From positions 632,366 to 696,365 of the forward strand of contig CAWFJE010000010.1 of assembly GCA_963816155.1 (NCBI GenBank): a stretch of DNA of 64,000 bases. The letters are read 5' to 3'. The position numbers and the translations under genes were made by a program. The first letter of the stretch is position 1. Every line of letters starts with the position of its first letter. The DNA comes from JAXGXJ01 sp963816155 (GTDB lineage Bacteria > Actinomycetota > Thermoleophilia > RBG-16-64-13). A model generated the notes under the pieces. The model ran no database searches, was not told the origin of the DNA, and saw nothing but the letters and a program-made list of their open reading frames with translations. Shown here piece after piece: positions 9,113-17,513 of this stretch.

Positions 9113-10156
9113 CTATCTCCCCCCGCGGTATTTCTCGACGCCTGCGCCCATGGGCCAGGACATGATCAGAGCAAGCGGCCTGGTGATGTTGCGGACGATC
9201 AATGGGCCCTGAGACACGTCCGGCGGGATGTAGGACCAGAAGCCCTTGTTGATGAGGTGCTTCTCCCCGCCTATCCAAAGCTCCGCCTCCGCGCATAGAT
9301 CGGTGAGGTCGTCGTAGTTGAAGGCGACGCAGGCGATCGTGCTGCCGTGAGGCAGCGTGTGGGCGTCCATGATGACCTGGCCGAACATGGAAGTGCTCCC
9401 GGGCAGGAGCCACCTGGTGTCACAGCCGAACTCGGCGTCGGGGATGACCGTCTGGTCGACATAGGCCATGGGGCGCGAGAACTCGGGATCGGGGGGCCGC
9501 ATGTAGTCGGGCCGCACGACCTTCGGGTCGGTGCCGAAGACGATGTACCGCGCGTACTTCGACTCGCTGGGATCGACCAAGCGGCCGACCGGCGCTGCGT
9601 GCTCCTCCTCGTTCTGCTCGGCGTGCCCGACCTTGTCATCGTCACCCATCGTGTACACGCCACCCGGACCCGACGTCCAGTGCAGGGTGGGCCGGGTATG
9701 GATCTGGCTGCGCACGCCGCTGTGGAAGACGGGCATGTGGGGGATATCAGCAGGAACATACGCCACCCAGCTCGACTCGAGGGGAATGATCTCGTCGTCG
9801 ATCTGCATAGCCATGGGACCGATGTCGGCGGAGTCCTCCGGGTTGGCGCCCCACCAGGCCAGAAGCTCCGGAAAACCGTGGGAGTGGGGAAACATGTTCG
9901 GAGTTTCGTAACCCTCCGCGGCCAACTGCTCCCACATCACCTGGTGGGGAGACTCGGGTGGCCACATCCACGTGGTCTCGCCGTAGTAGGCGCCGGGGAT
10001 GACGTCCTCGTCTATCCAGTGGACGTGCTCCATGGGGATGCGCCTACCCATGGCAACCAGCCGGTCGCGCTGCTCCGGCGTCGGGGGCGGTAGTAGATGC
10101 CGCTTCTCGAGCGTGGTGCAGATGTACTTGTCGTACTGTCGCATGTTCTCTTTCAC
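9113..10156 (-). CDS. Uncharacterised protein, possible two-domain cupin-like fold
   Basis: 347 residues, no signal peptide, rich in Trp, His and Pro. Two parts look like loose repeats: the first contains EIIPLESSWVAYVPADIPHMP and a run of His (PHSHGFPE), the second contains HLINKGFWSYIPPDVSQGP and IVRNITRP. A Y-(V/I)-P-(A/P)-D-(I/V) step after a metal-binding-like stretch resembles the bicupin pattern seen in enzymes acting on aromatic or organic acids, but I do not recognise a named family. The neighbour is an enolase-superfamily enzyme 7 bases downstream on the same strand, which suggests a shared catabolic pathway. Confidence 0.7.
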   Translation of the reverse strand: MKENMRQYDKYICTTLEKRHLLPPPTPEQRDRLVAMGRRIPMEHVHWIDEDVIPGAYYGETTWMWPPESPHQVMWEQLAAEGYETPNMFPHSHGFPELLAWWGANPEDSADIGPMAMQIDDEIIPLESSWVAYVPADIPHMPVFHSGVRSQIHTRPTLHWTSGPGGVYTMGDDDKVGHAEQNEEEHAAPVGRLVDPSESKYARYIVFGTDPKVVRPDYMRPPDPEFSRPMAYVDQTVIPDAEFGCDTRWLLPGSTSMFGQVIMDAHTLPHGSTIACVAFNYDDLTDLCAEAELWIGGEKHLINKGFWSYIPPDVSQGPLIVRNITRPLALIMSWPMGAGVEKYRGGR

Positions 10157-10384
10157 CCCCGGCTGGGCATCGTGCGCCCCTCTTGAAACTACTGTGTCTG
10201 TTCTTTCCTGCCTGCGCCATTTATATATATCAAACTAACTACAGGAGGAGGGCGGGTCGTTTGCCTGTCGAAAGGCGCGACCTCCGTGTTCGGCGGGATG
10301 GCTCCGTCCGAAGCCCCTGATATCACAAGAACAGTCGACGATCGCCAAGACAAGGGGTAGGCGGAACATGGGTGACAGAGAGCG

Positions 10385-10627
10385 GTGCGAAAGCCGAAGA
10401 AGCTCCTTGGCAACGAGCTCCTTCTGCCCACCGATGCCGGGGAGGTACGCGTTATCGGCTGCAACCTGGACAATCCCCAGACCCTACCCCTCTTCGTGGA
10501 CATGCACGGTGACGGCTTCGTCCTGGGGCACGCCGAGATGGACGACCCCTTCATGGCCAGGGTCGCGGAGGCAAACTTGGCGCCGGCATATACCTGCTGG
10601 ATGCAGAGCGCCATGAGTTGGGCCTAA
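10385..10627 (+). pseudogene. Truncated HSL-type esterase remnant
   Basis: An 80-residue frame that reads like the N-terminal third of a family IV esterase: PLFVDMHGDGFVLGHAEMDD is close to the usual oxyanion-hole segment, but HGGGF has become HGDGF. No nucleophile Ser motif or catalytic His follows; homology stops after VAEAN. It lies in a stretch with several other remnants and is almost certainly non-functional. Confidence 0.65.
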
Positions 10628-10980
10628 ACCAGTACCTGGAGCGCCCCAACTCATCGGTCTGATGGCCCCCGCGGTACCAAGGACCCTCACGTTTGCGATG
10701 CGCCTGGACGGGCTGAAGTCGGTGGAGAGCTCCGCATTCAACTCGCGCTGCGACACCCGCAGTCTGCCAGAAGCGCCCGAATAGCAGGAGCCTGTTGGCA
10801 CGCCTTGGAGAGCCGTGGGTGGCCGATCACTCGGCCGTCTCGCGACCCACGCTTGACCAAGCACGCCGGGAAGTTCGTATACTGACCCTCTGCCTTCTTG
10901 GATACGGCGACGTTCCGATGACGCGAAGAGCACTAGGAGGATCAGAGATCGGGCAACCCGCAACTGACAGTGGGGCGCGG
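10628..10980. other. 353-base stretch without a recognisable gene
   Basis: Nothing convincing is encoded here on either strand. AGGAGG occurs at 10935-10940 but no in-frame start codon follows at normal spacing, so it may be the ribosome site of a lost or rearranged start of the MFS gene downstream. Confidence 0.5.
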
Positions 10981-12285
10981 ATGGGCCTCGCCGACCGAGA
11001 GGCGACGCACTACGCCCTGCACCGCTGGGTCACGCTTACGGCTTCCACCCTGGCCGGCATGTGTTGCGGCTTCTACTACGCGTGGAGCGTTCTGGTCATC
11101 CCCATGATGGATATGCACGGCTGGACCCCCTCCCAGGTCTCGCTGGCCTTCACGTTGATCGTGGGGATGCCGGCCGTGTGCACGCTGCTGGCCGGGAAGC
11201 TGCTGCAGTACATCAGTCCGCGGACGCTGCTGCTTTTGGGGGGAGTGATCCTGGGGACCGGCACCATCCTGCTCAGCTTCGCGGATTCGCTCGCCCTTCT
11301 GTACCTCTTCGCCTTTATCGTGGGTATAGGGGGCATGACCTACCCAGGCGCCACGATGTCGAACCTCATGACCTTCTTCCCGGACAGGCGCGGCATGGCC
11401 TCGGGCGTGCTCACGGGCGGGTTCGGGCTGGGAGCGGTCGTATGGGGGCCGGTCACGGTCCTGCTGCTGGATCTGATCGGCTACCAATGGACCCTGCGCT
11501 TGCTGGGGGCGCTGTTCATCGTGGTGATCGCGGTGTGCTCGCGCATCGTCACCGTCGCCCCGCTGGGCTACACCCCCCGGGGGTGGCACCGGCCGGTCTC
11601 CCTCGCCGCTTCCTCCACGACTGCTTCAGCGCAGGCCGCGGTCGCCACGCCCATCGGCGTCCCGACTCCGGCCGCGTTGGACTGGAGGGCGATGGTGAGG
11701 ACGATCCGATTCTGGCTGCTCGCAGCCGTGTTTGTCCTCGGTCTCATCTCGGGGATGATGGTCACCGCGCACGCCTCGCCCATCGTCCAACAGATGCTGG
11801 GAATACCGCCGGAAGCCGCGGGAGCCTTCGTGAGCTACTTGGCGCTGGGCATGGTGATGGGGAAGGTGGGCTGGGGGATGCTTTCGGACCGGTTCGGACG
11901 CCTTCCCGTGCTGCTCGTCATGCTCGTGCTTGCCGTCGTCGCCCTGTGGCTGCTCTGGCAGTCCGGCAGCTACCTGGCCGTGGTCGCCGGAGTGTTCGTC
12001 GTCGGGCTCTGCTACGGCGGTTTCTTGGCGCTCATCGGCCCAGTGACGCTGGACGCGTTCGGTACCCGGCACTTCCCCGTGAACTTCGGCATCATGTTTC
12101 TGAGCGTAGCTGTGGCGTCGTTCGCAGGCCCGCGTCTGGCTGCGGCGGTGGCCCAAGCGAACGAAGGGGCCTACAACCAGGCCTTCCTTATCGCTGCGAT
12201 CATGACCCTCGTGGCACTGGCGCTGGCCGGGGTCTACGCCGGCATCACCCGGCGGAAGGATGCGGCTGAACCCCGTCCTGGATGA
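10981..12285 (+). CDS. MFS transporter, oxalate/formate antiporter (OFA)-like
   Basis: A 434-residue, twelve-helix major facilitator protein. The N-terminal segment with FYYAWSVLVIPMMDMHGWT and the loop FFPDRRGMASGVLTGGFGLGA are typical of the OFA/monocarboxylate-type MFS group. A cytoplasmic loop (residues about 195-225) joins the halves; GWGMLSDRFGRLPVLL is the repeat of motif A in the second half. ATG 10981 was chosen because the conserved N-terminus begins there; the frame is open upstream to 10795 with no better ribosome site. A decayed copy of the same gene type lies at 16019-16106. Likely role: uptake or exchange of a small organic acid. Confidence 0.87.
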   Translation: MGLADREATHYALHRWVTLTASTLAGMCCGFYYAWSVLVIPMMDMHGWTPSQVSLAFTLIVGMPAVCTLLAGKLLQYISPRTLLLLGGVILGTGTILLSFADSLALLYLFAFIVGIGGMTYPGATMSNLMTFFPDRRGMASGVLTGGFGLGAVVWGPVTVLLLDLIGYQWTLRLLGALFIVVIAVCSRIVTVAPLGYTPRGWHRPVSLAASSTTASAQAAVATPIGVPTPAALDWRAMVRTIRFWLLAAVFVLGLISGMMVTAHASPIVQQMLGIPPEAAGAFVSYLALGMVMGKVGWGMLSDRFGRLPVLLVMLVLAVVALWLLWQSGSYLAVVAGVFVVGLCYGGFLALIGPVTLDAFGTRHFPVNFGIMFLSVAVASFAGPRLAAAVAQANEGAYNQAFLIAAIMTLVALALAGVYAGITRRKDAAEPRPG

Positions 12286-12298
12286 ACAATAACCCGAC

Positions 12299-12538
12299 CT
12301 ATACGAGCCGCACGAGCTCGCTGTACGGAAGCAGCATGGCGTCGGCCGTAATCAGGACCAAGGGTTCAGTCATGGCTTGGGCGACAAGCAGCCGGTCGAA
12401 CGGATCCCGATGATGTGAGGGTACCACCGAAGCATCGGAAAGGAGCCGCAGGAAGGCATCATCATGCTCCGTAGTCTCCGGGAAAGCGACCATATGCAGA
12501 GAGTCACCGTCGACCTCAATGGGCCGCCTGCCCACCAT
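12299..12538 (-). pseudogene. C-terminal half of a PIN-domain toxin (VapC-like), truncated
   Basis: 79 residues ending in a very typical PIN C-terminus: HHRDPFDRLLVAQA followed by VLITADAMLLPY. Full VapC ribonucleases are about 130 residues and begin with a catalytic Asp in LDTHALLW or similar; that half is missing, and no antitoxin gene is visible upstream. The remaining acidic residues are the second metal-binding set. It lies tail to tail with the MFS gene. Confidence 0.7.
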
Positions 12539-12574
12539 TCCCTCGCCGGGTCACGGATCACTGCAACCTGCGCC

Positions 12575-12835
12575 GGGGGTTGTGTCTGCTTGTACCGCGG
12601 GGCGATCTCGATCGAAGCAGCGCCGGCACTCTCTCCGATGCACTTCGCCGGCTCAGGGAGCCGGGCTGCTGCTGGATGTGTCGGACAGCTTCCGGGATCA
12701 CGAGTGGATCGGCATCCTCTCCCCATCTCCGAATGCAGCCGGCTGTTGGACCTCGTCGGATTGACCACCAGCAGCGCGGTACGCCTGTTTCACAACGAAG
12801 AGGAGCTTGCCTGCACGCTACCGGCATGCGCGTGA
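12575..12835 (+). pseudogene. STAS-domain (anti-sigma factor antagonist-like) remnant, frameshifted
   Basis: Three frames in sequence spell a degenerate STAS domain. Frame one reads LLVPRGDLDRSSAGTLSDAL, the usual first strand and helix. The second continues with GLLLDVSDSFRDHEWIGIL, in the position of the phosphorylatable-Ser region, but without the expected Ser. The third ends with LLDLVGLTTSSAVRLFHNEE, the usual last helix and strand. At least two frame changes are needed, so this is a dead gene rather than a variant. Confidence 0.55.
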
Positions 12836-12987
12836 CATCTGAGGCGCGGGGTGCTCCTTGAGCAAGAACTGGATGAAGGCGCTCTCGAGCCACTACTGGG
12901 AGACACAGGAACGCGTTCCATTCAGCGACCTTGCGACGCCCAAGGGAGCTCGAAGCGGAGAACGTGGGGCGCTCGGGGTGAAGGTGA

Positions 12988-14108
12988 CTATTTCTCGAGT
13001 ATTGAGGGCGGTGGCGGCAGTTCGGAGGCGAGCTTCTTGACCAGGCCTCGGTACTTGTCCAGCCGGGAATCGATATCGATCTCGCCGCTTCTCGCGGCCT
13101 GAATAGCCAGGAATATCCACAAGTGTGTGAGCAGGACGTCCTCCAGGCGATACTCGGGGTCCGCAAGCGATCCGGAACATGGTCTGCTGATAGGCAGCGA
13201 AGAGACTATGGGCAACGAGTTCGTCCGGCACACTCGGTGAGCCGCGCCTCCCGTTGACTTCGGCCGCCACATCCCTCTCGATATGCTTCACGATGCCGTC
13301 GAAAGCCGTCCTGGATGGACTTGTGAGTCTCCCCGTCGTCCTCGAACTCCTCAACTCGGGTGAGCGAGCGCAGAGCTGCGGAGCCAAGCTCGAACACGCG
13401 TGAATGGCCGTAAATATTCCACAGCAGCCGTTCCGCGGGATCGTCCATCTCAGCCTGCACGTCGTCTACGTACCGGATGCTCCAGCTCATCAAATCGGTG
13501 ACGCATTCGGCAAGCAGTCTCCGCTTGCTGGGAAAGTGGGCGTAGAACACAGTAGCGGTGATGCCCAGCCTGCGTATGATCGTCGTCACGTGGGTGTTCT
13601 TGTAGCCCTTGGTGGCGAATTCATGGGCTGCAAGAGCAAGGATCTGATTGTGCATGCGCTCGTGCTCTTGGACAACGAGGTCGACGCTTTCCTCGTTGGC
13701 GGTCGAGCCTAGACGGAAGACGTGGGAATGCCCGAAGCAGAGCCACAGCAGGCGCTCAGCAGGGTCCGAAGTCGTGGCTTCTCGGGAATCGACGTAGTCG
13801 AGGCTGGAGTCGATGAGGGCCCTCACGCACTCGGCCAGGAGAGCCCGCTTGCTCGAGAAATGGCTGTAGAAGACGGCGGTAGTGATCCCAAGCTTGTGGA
13901 CGATGGACGTAACATGAGTATCCCTGTATCCCTTTTCAGTGAGCTCCAGGGCTGCGAGCGACAGGATGCGCTCGTGCACCCTTTGGTGCTCCTGGGCGGC
14001 GAGGTCTACGGCGGACTCGTTCGCTTCGTCCACCTTGTACTGCAACTTCGCCTCGATATCCGCCAGAGAGAGCCCGGCAGACACCCGACGGCGAGCTGCC
14101 GGCGTCAA
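12988..14108 (-). pseudogene. Regulator with two tandem TetR DNA-binding domains, C-terminus frameshifted twice
   Basis: The main frame (13206-14108) contains two homologous units of about 105 residues. Unit one has ALELTEKGYRDTHVTSIVHK and AVFYSHFSSKRALLAECV; unit two has AHEFATKGYKNTHVTTIIRR and TVFYAHFPSKRRLLAECV. Each is a TetR helix-turn-helix plus the following helices and ends with a similar HSHVFRLGS or HSRVFELGS segment. Ahead of them, GLSLADIEAKL resembles the end of a MerR-type head. The C-terminal ligand domain continues through two +1 shifts, first AFDGIVKHIERDVAAEV, then YRLEDVLLTHLWIFLAIQAA, to 12988. TTG 14108 overlaps the CocE stop (TTGA), so it may be a coupled start. The repeat is real sequence; the shifts may be errors. 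Confidence 0.7.
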
Positions 14109-15880
14109 TCCGTCGTCGGCAGCAGCAGATGGCTGTCGTACCGGCCCCCAGTGTGGATAAGGTGCGCTCCCTGGTTCACCAACCGGGGCGCCGCGACACC
14201 GGGCAGGGGTATGGGAGAAAGGTTGTAGCAGGCCACGATGAGTCGCAACTGCTCTCCAGCGCGCCAACGCATACCCACGGGTCGCAGGGCGATCTCCACG
14301 GGCACGATCTCGCCCGGACTCAAGGGCTCGTCACGGTCGAACGAGAGGTGAGGCAGATCGGGCCGCGACCGCTCGACGTCGAGGGCCCGCCGCGAGACCC
14401 GCAAACGGCCGTCCGGGCCGGTGAAGTAGATGAGCGCCAACTCCTTCTTGCCGCGCTGGAACAGCAGGGGAAGCACTCTCCTCATGAGTCGACTCGGCAC
14501 AGGGATTGTAGGCACGAAGAGCAACCGCCCGCGGCGGCTGAGCTTCTGGACCTTCACGAATAGATCCATGTCCGCAGCTCCCCTGGCCTCGACCCACAGA
14601 CGCAGGCCCAAGTGGCCGACAACTTCCGTGTCGCGATCGAACGCGTAGCTGAACACGGCCTCGTGGGCGACGTTCTCTCCCCCATGGTCGGCGGAATACT
14701 CCGCCACCCGCTCAGCCGAGGGCAGATCGAAAGTCAGCGTGCCTTCTCTTCTGCCGCCGTCCTGGGTCGCGTCGAGATAAAGAGGCAGGAACTGGGTACG
14801 CGCCGGTGGGAAGTCCTCCTCCGACCGGTCGACCACGTCGCTACCACCGGGATCGAGCACCGAGAGCCGCACCCGCGGAGTGTTCTCCCAGCCATTCTCC
14901 TCGCCCTTGAGATGGCGGTCGAAGAACAGGAGCAGGTCGTCTTGGTGCTCATAGAAGTCGGGCCATTCCATGGTGTTGTGCACGCGCAGCCACTTGCGCT
15001 CCGATCCCAAGCGCTCGAAACCCGGGATGGTCCCATGACTGTGTACAGGGTTGGTCCAGCTGGCCACGACATAGGCCGGCGCTTCGATGTCTTCCACCCG
15101 CGCCGCCTTGTCGCGCCAGTACTCGTTCATGAGGGGATAGCGCTGCAGCATCGCCGTAGGGTCCTCGACCCGACCGCTGCCGCAGGTGCCGTCTATGGTC
15201 CGCTCCATGAAGCCGGTGTCGGGGATGCCGCCCCGGCACACGTCGTAGCGGTAGACATCGACCAGCCCCTCCCAGGGGGCGATGGCAGCCAGATGAGGGG
15301 GGCGTTCAGCAGCAATGAACCACTGAGCGATGGCCAGCCAGGAGTTGCCGGCCAACCCTGCCCTGCCGTTGCTCCACTCCTGAGTTGCGATCCACTCGAT
15401 CACGTCGTAGCCGTCGCGCCCGTCCTGACTCCCCCAGAAGTGCACGTCGCCCCGGGACATGAAGGCGCCGCGGCAGTCCACGTTAAGGACCGCGTAGCCG
15501 TGGTCGCACCAGTAGGCCGGGTCCGGTCCCTCGAATTTCTGCAGGCCCGACACGGCCGCTTTCGGTACCCCCGCTCTGAAAGGCATATGGTCCAGATCCT
15601 CGAAGCCGCCCCGCTTGCCGTAGGGGCTCCAGGCGATGATGGCGGGCAGATCGCCCACACCCGCCGGGCGGAACAGGTCGGCGTAGACGCTGACGCCATC
15701 GCGTAGAGGAATGGCCACGTCGCGTTCAAGGAGGATGTCGCGGGGGAGAGGAAGGGCCCCGGGCTTAATCACGGTTCCCGCCTTGAGGGTCACCTGGCCT
15801 GGTTCGAACCCTGGGTAGCGACCTACTGGGTCATCGACCGGCCGGGCCTTGCGAAAAAGGACTTCGACGCCGTCTACCAT
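14105..15880 (-). CDS. CocE/NonD-family serine hydrolase
   Basis: A 591-residue alpha/beta hydrolase of the X-Pro dipeptidyl-peptidase/cocaine esterase class. Visible elements: IPLRDGVSVYADLFRP near residue 60, WSPYGKRG, the nucleophile elbow GLAGNSWLAIAQW (GxSxxG) at about residue 178, and a C-terminal jelly-roll domain (from about 390) with PVEIALRPVGMRWRAGEQLRL. No signal peptide, so probably cytoplasmic. It hydrolyses esters or amides; substrate unknown. Its TGA stop overlaps a TTG codon that could start the tandem TetR regulator, suggesting shared expression. Confidence 0.9.
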   Translation of the reverse strand: MVDGVEVLFRKARPVDDPVGRYPGFEPGQVTLKAGTVIKPGALPLPRDILLERDVAIPLRDGVSVYADLFRPAGVGDLPAIIAWSPYGKRGGFEDLDHMPFRAGVPKAAVSGLQKFEGPDPAYWCDHGYAVLNVDCRGAFMSRGDVHFWGSQDGRDGYDVIEWIATQEWSNGRAGLAGNSWLAIAQWFIAAERPPHLAAIAPWEGLVDVYRYDVCRGGIPDTGFMERTIDGTCGSGRVEDPTAMLQRYPLMNEYWRDKAARVEDIEAPAYVVASWTNPVHSHGTIPGFERLGSERKWLRVHNTMEWPDFYEHQDDLLLFFDRHLKGEENGWENTPRVRLSVLDPGGSDVVDRSEEDFPPARTQFLPLYLDATQDGGRREGTLTFDLPSAERVAEYSADHGGENVAHEAVFSYAFDRDTEVVGHLGLRLWVEARGAADMDLFVKVQKLSRRGRLLFVPTIPVPSRLMRRVLPLLFQRGKKELALIYFTGPDGRLRVSRRALDVERSRPDLPHLSFDRDEPLSPGEIVPVEIALRPVGMRWRAGEQLRLIVACYNLSPIPLPGVAAPRLVNQGAHLIHTGGRYDSHLLLPTTD

Positions 15881-16018
15881 TTCGCGACTCCTTCAGATGG
15901 CTCTGCCCAGCCTAGCAACCGGACGAAAAGAGTACCACCGTATTCGAGCAGTTCGACGAGACTGAGGCGCTGACGGACAAGGATGGGCACCACGTGGGAC
16001 ACTAGACGCAGCGCAGCC

Positions 16019-16106
16019 TAGGTCTCACCGACCGGGGGGCGACACACTTCGCCGTACGCCGGTGAGTCACGGTACTGCTGCTGGATGTGGTCGGTAATCA
16101 ATGGAG
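16019..16106 (+). pseudogene. Remnant of an OFA-type MFS gene with a large internal deletion
   Basis: About 90 bases decode as GLTDRGATHFAVRR, a stop, then VTVLLLDVVGNQW. The first part corresponds to the N-terminus of the intact MFS carrier at 10981 (GLADREATHYALHRW) and the second to an internal helix of the same protein (VTVLLLDLIGYQW, DNA near 11453). The two parts meet at GTCACG, present at both places in the intact gene, so a roughly 410-base deletion through this short homology explains the structure. The rest of the 15881-16255 gap shows nothing recognisable. Confidence 0.7.
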
Positions 16107-16255
16107 CTTGAACTAACTAGCCGGGTCGCCATCGTCACGTCCCCGTCGGCCTGCCACCCTTGTTCTGCCGGGCCGCCCCCTTGTCGGCGCCGCCAGGCGC
16201 TCCTGTTATGATGGGGTCGGTCGACGGTCGCAGAAGTGTAAGGAGCGAGTAGCAG

Positions 16256-16603
16256 GTGAACGAGACAACGACCGTGCTGTTTATCGTGGTGATCCTGGTC
16301 GGGGCACTTATCGGCGCGAGCTTCGTGTCACGCCACCTCATGAGTACTGCCGTCCGCAAGGTCATAACGGTGTTCCGCGAACGCGGCGCGGTCACGCCCG
16401 CGAAGGCATTGACTGCCCAGGAGCTCGGATTGGCACGGCGCGGGGTCATGGAGGGCATGTTCAGGATGCGCGACTACCGACCCAACGCCGTGCAGCTACT
16501 CGCGCGAGCGGACATCGTCCGTCCGACTGAGGATGGCAGACTTTATCTCTCCGAGGAGACACTCGCCCAGACACGCATGAAGGACTTCGCCAAGCTCGAT
16601 TAG
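16256..16603 (+). CDS. Small single-pass membrane protein, function unknown
   Basis: 115 residues starting at GTG after AAGGAG. Residues 6-24 form one hydrophobic helix (VLFIVVILVGALIGASF), followed by a basic cytoplasmic segment and a region (RERGAVTPAKAL to REYLSEET-like end) with the feel of a winged-helix: AVTPAKALTAQELGL, then RPTEDGRLYLSEETL. It may be a membrane-anchored DNA- or protein-binding module, but no named family is recognised. It is a single gene between a decayed stretch and a convergent rhodanese gene. Confidence 0.75.
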   Translation: MNETTTVLFIVVILVGALIGASFVSRHLMSTAVRKVITVFRERGAVTPAKALTAQELGLARRGVMEGMFRMRDYRPNAVQLLARADIVRPTEDGRLYLSEETLAQTRMKDFAKLD

Positions 16604-16678
16604 CCCCGGCGAATTCCCGCACTTGGCGCGGATCCACCGTCCACAGACCGTGGTGTGACACCAACATCAATCTCTCGA

Positions 16679-17290
16679 CTAATCCTCCCGCGGATGACCT
16701 GCGTTCGCCCGAGGTGCCACCGGATAACCAGCGTCTACCCAGGCCGCATAGTTCCCGGCCAAGCGGTAGACCGCGGTGAAACCCGAGCGGGCCATTTCCG
16801 CGCACGCACATGGGGACATCTCACCCACACCCCTGTAGCTCTCCCCCAGGGCGACTGCAAGACTGATAGCGCTTTTCGATTGGCTGGGGCACGCCGCTTC
16901 CAAGTAGCTGCGGTTCTCCTCGGATATTGGACTGCACCCGTGACAGTACAGAAGATAGGGCACGTCTTTGTCCAGAGTGGGGATGGCTTCCTGGAACTCC
17001 ACAAGCCCGTAGTTGACCGCCGCAGGAATATGTCCCTGGCTGTACCGACTCGACAGATCGACTACCATCACATCCGGGTTGGTGTCGATCAACTGCTTCG
17101 CCTGCTCTGGAGTCAACTCCATGTAGGAGCATGATCCCCCACTGCCGCCAACAGCCACGACGTCCCCCGTGGGGGTAATCGCCGGCCCGCCGGTATCTGC
17201 AGTGTTTTCGCTACAGGCGCCGAGCGCCGGGACCAGAAGCAGCACGGCGAGGATCGCCGCGACCAGAAGAAATGGTCTCTTGGTTTCCAT
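16679..17290 (-). CDS. Rhodanese-like lipoprotein
   Basis: A 203-residue exported protein. The start is ATG 17290; the signal peptide (FLLVAAILAVLLLVPALGAC) ends in the lipobox LGAC, so the protein is anchored outside the cytoplasmic membrane. The rhodanese domain begins near residue 55 with MELTPEQAKQLID, then MVVDLSSRYSQGHIPAAVNYG. The active-site loop is LLYCHGCSPI, with the catalytic Cys followed by a second Cys, and the domain ends with AVYRLAGNYAAWVDAGYPV. An insertion containing two more Cys (EAACPSQ, SPCACAE) distinguishes it from plain rhodaneses. Sulfur transfer or thiol sensing at the cell surface is inferred. Confidence 0.88.
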   Translation of the reverse strand: METKRPFLLVAAILAVLLLVPALGACSENTADTGGPAITPTGDVVAVGGSGGSCSYMELTPEQAKQLIDTNPDVMVVDLSSRYSQGHIPAAVNYGLVEFQEAIPTLDKDVPYLLYCHGCSPISEENRSYLEAACPSQSKSAISLAVALGESYRGVGEMSPCACAEMARSGFTAVYRLAGNYAAWVDAGYPVAPRANAGHPRED

Positions 17291-17513
17291 GGAACACGCG
17301 CCTCCCTCTCGGGATTGCCGTCGGAACAGAAGGCGATGCGCGGGCTGGAAGCTCATGCAGGACCCTCAGCTGGCGGCCCGACCGAGGTGTGAACGGGGTA
17401 CCTCCCTTGATCCCCGTATAGGCTCCAGCCTACCAGGAGCGCTGGGGTCGGGAAATCGCCCCAAAGGGTGTTCTTCCGTGGTCGCTTGGGGCTAACCGGC
17501 TCCCTCTCAGGAG

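Noticed and set aside
15796..15815. tRNA T-loop-like GGTTCGAACCC
   Set aside because: It lies inside the CocE hydrolase coding sequence; no acceptor or anticodon stems can be built around it.
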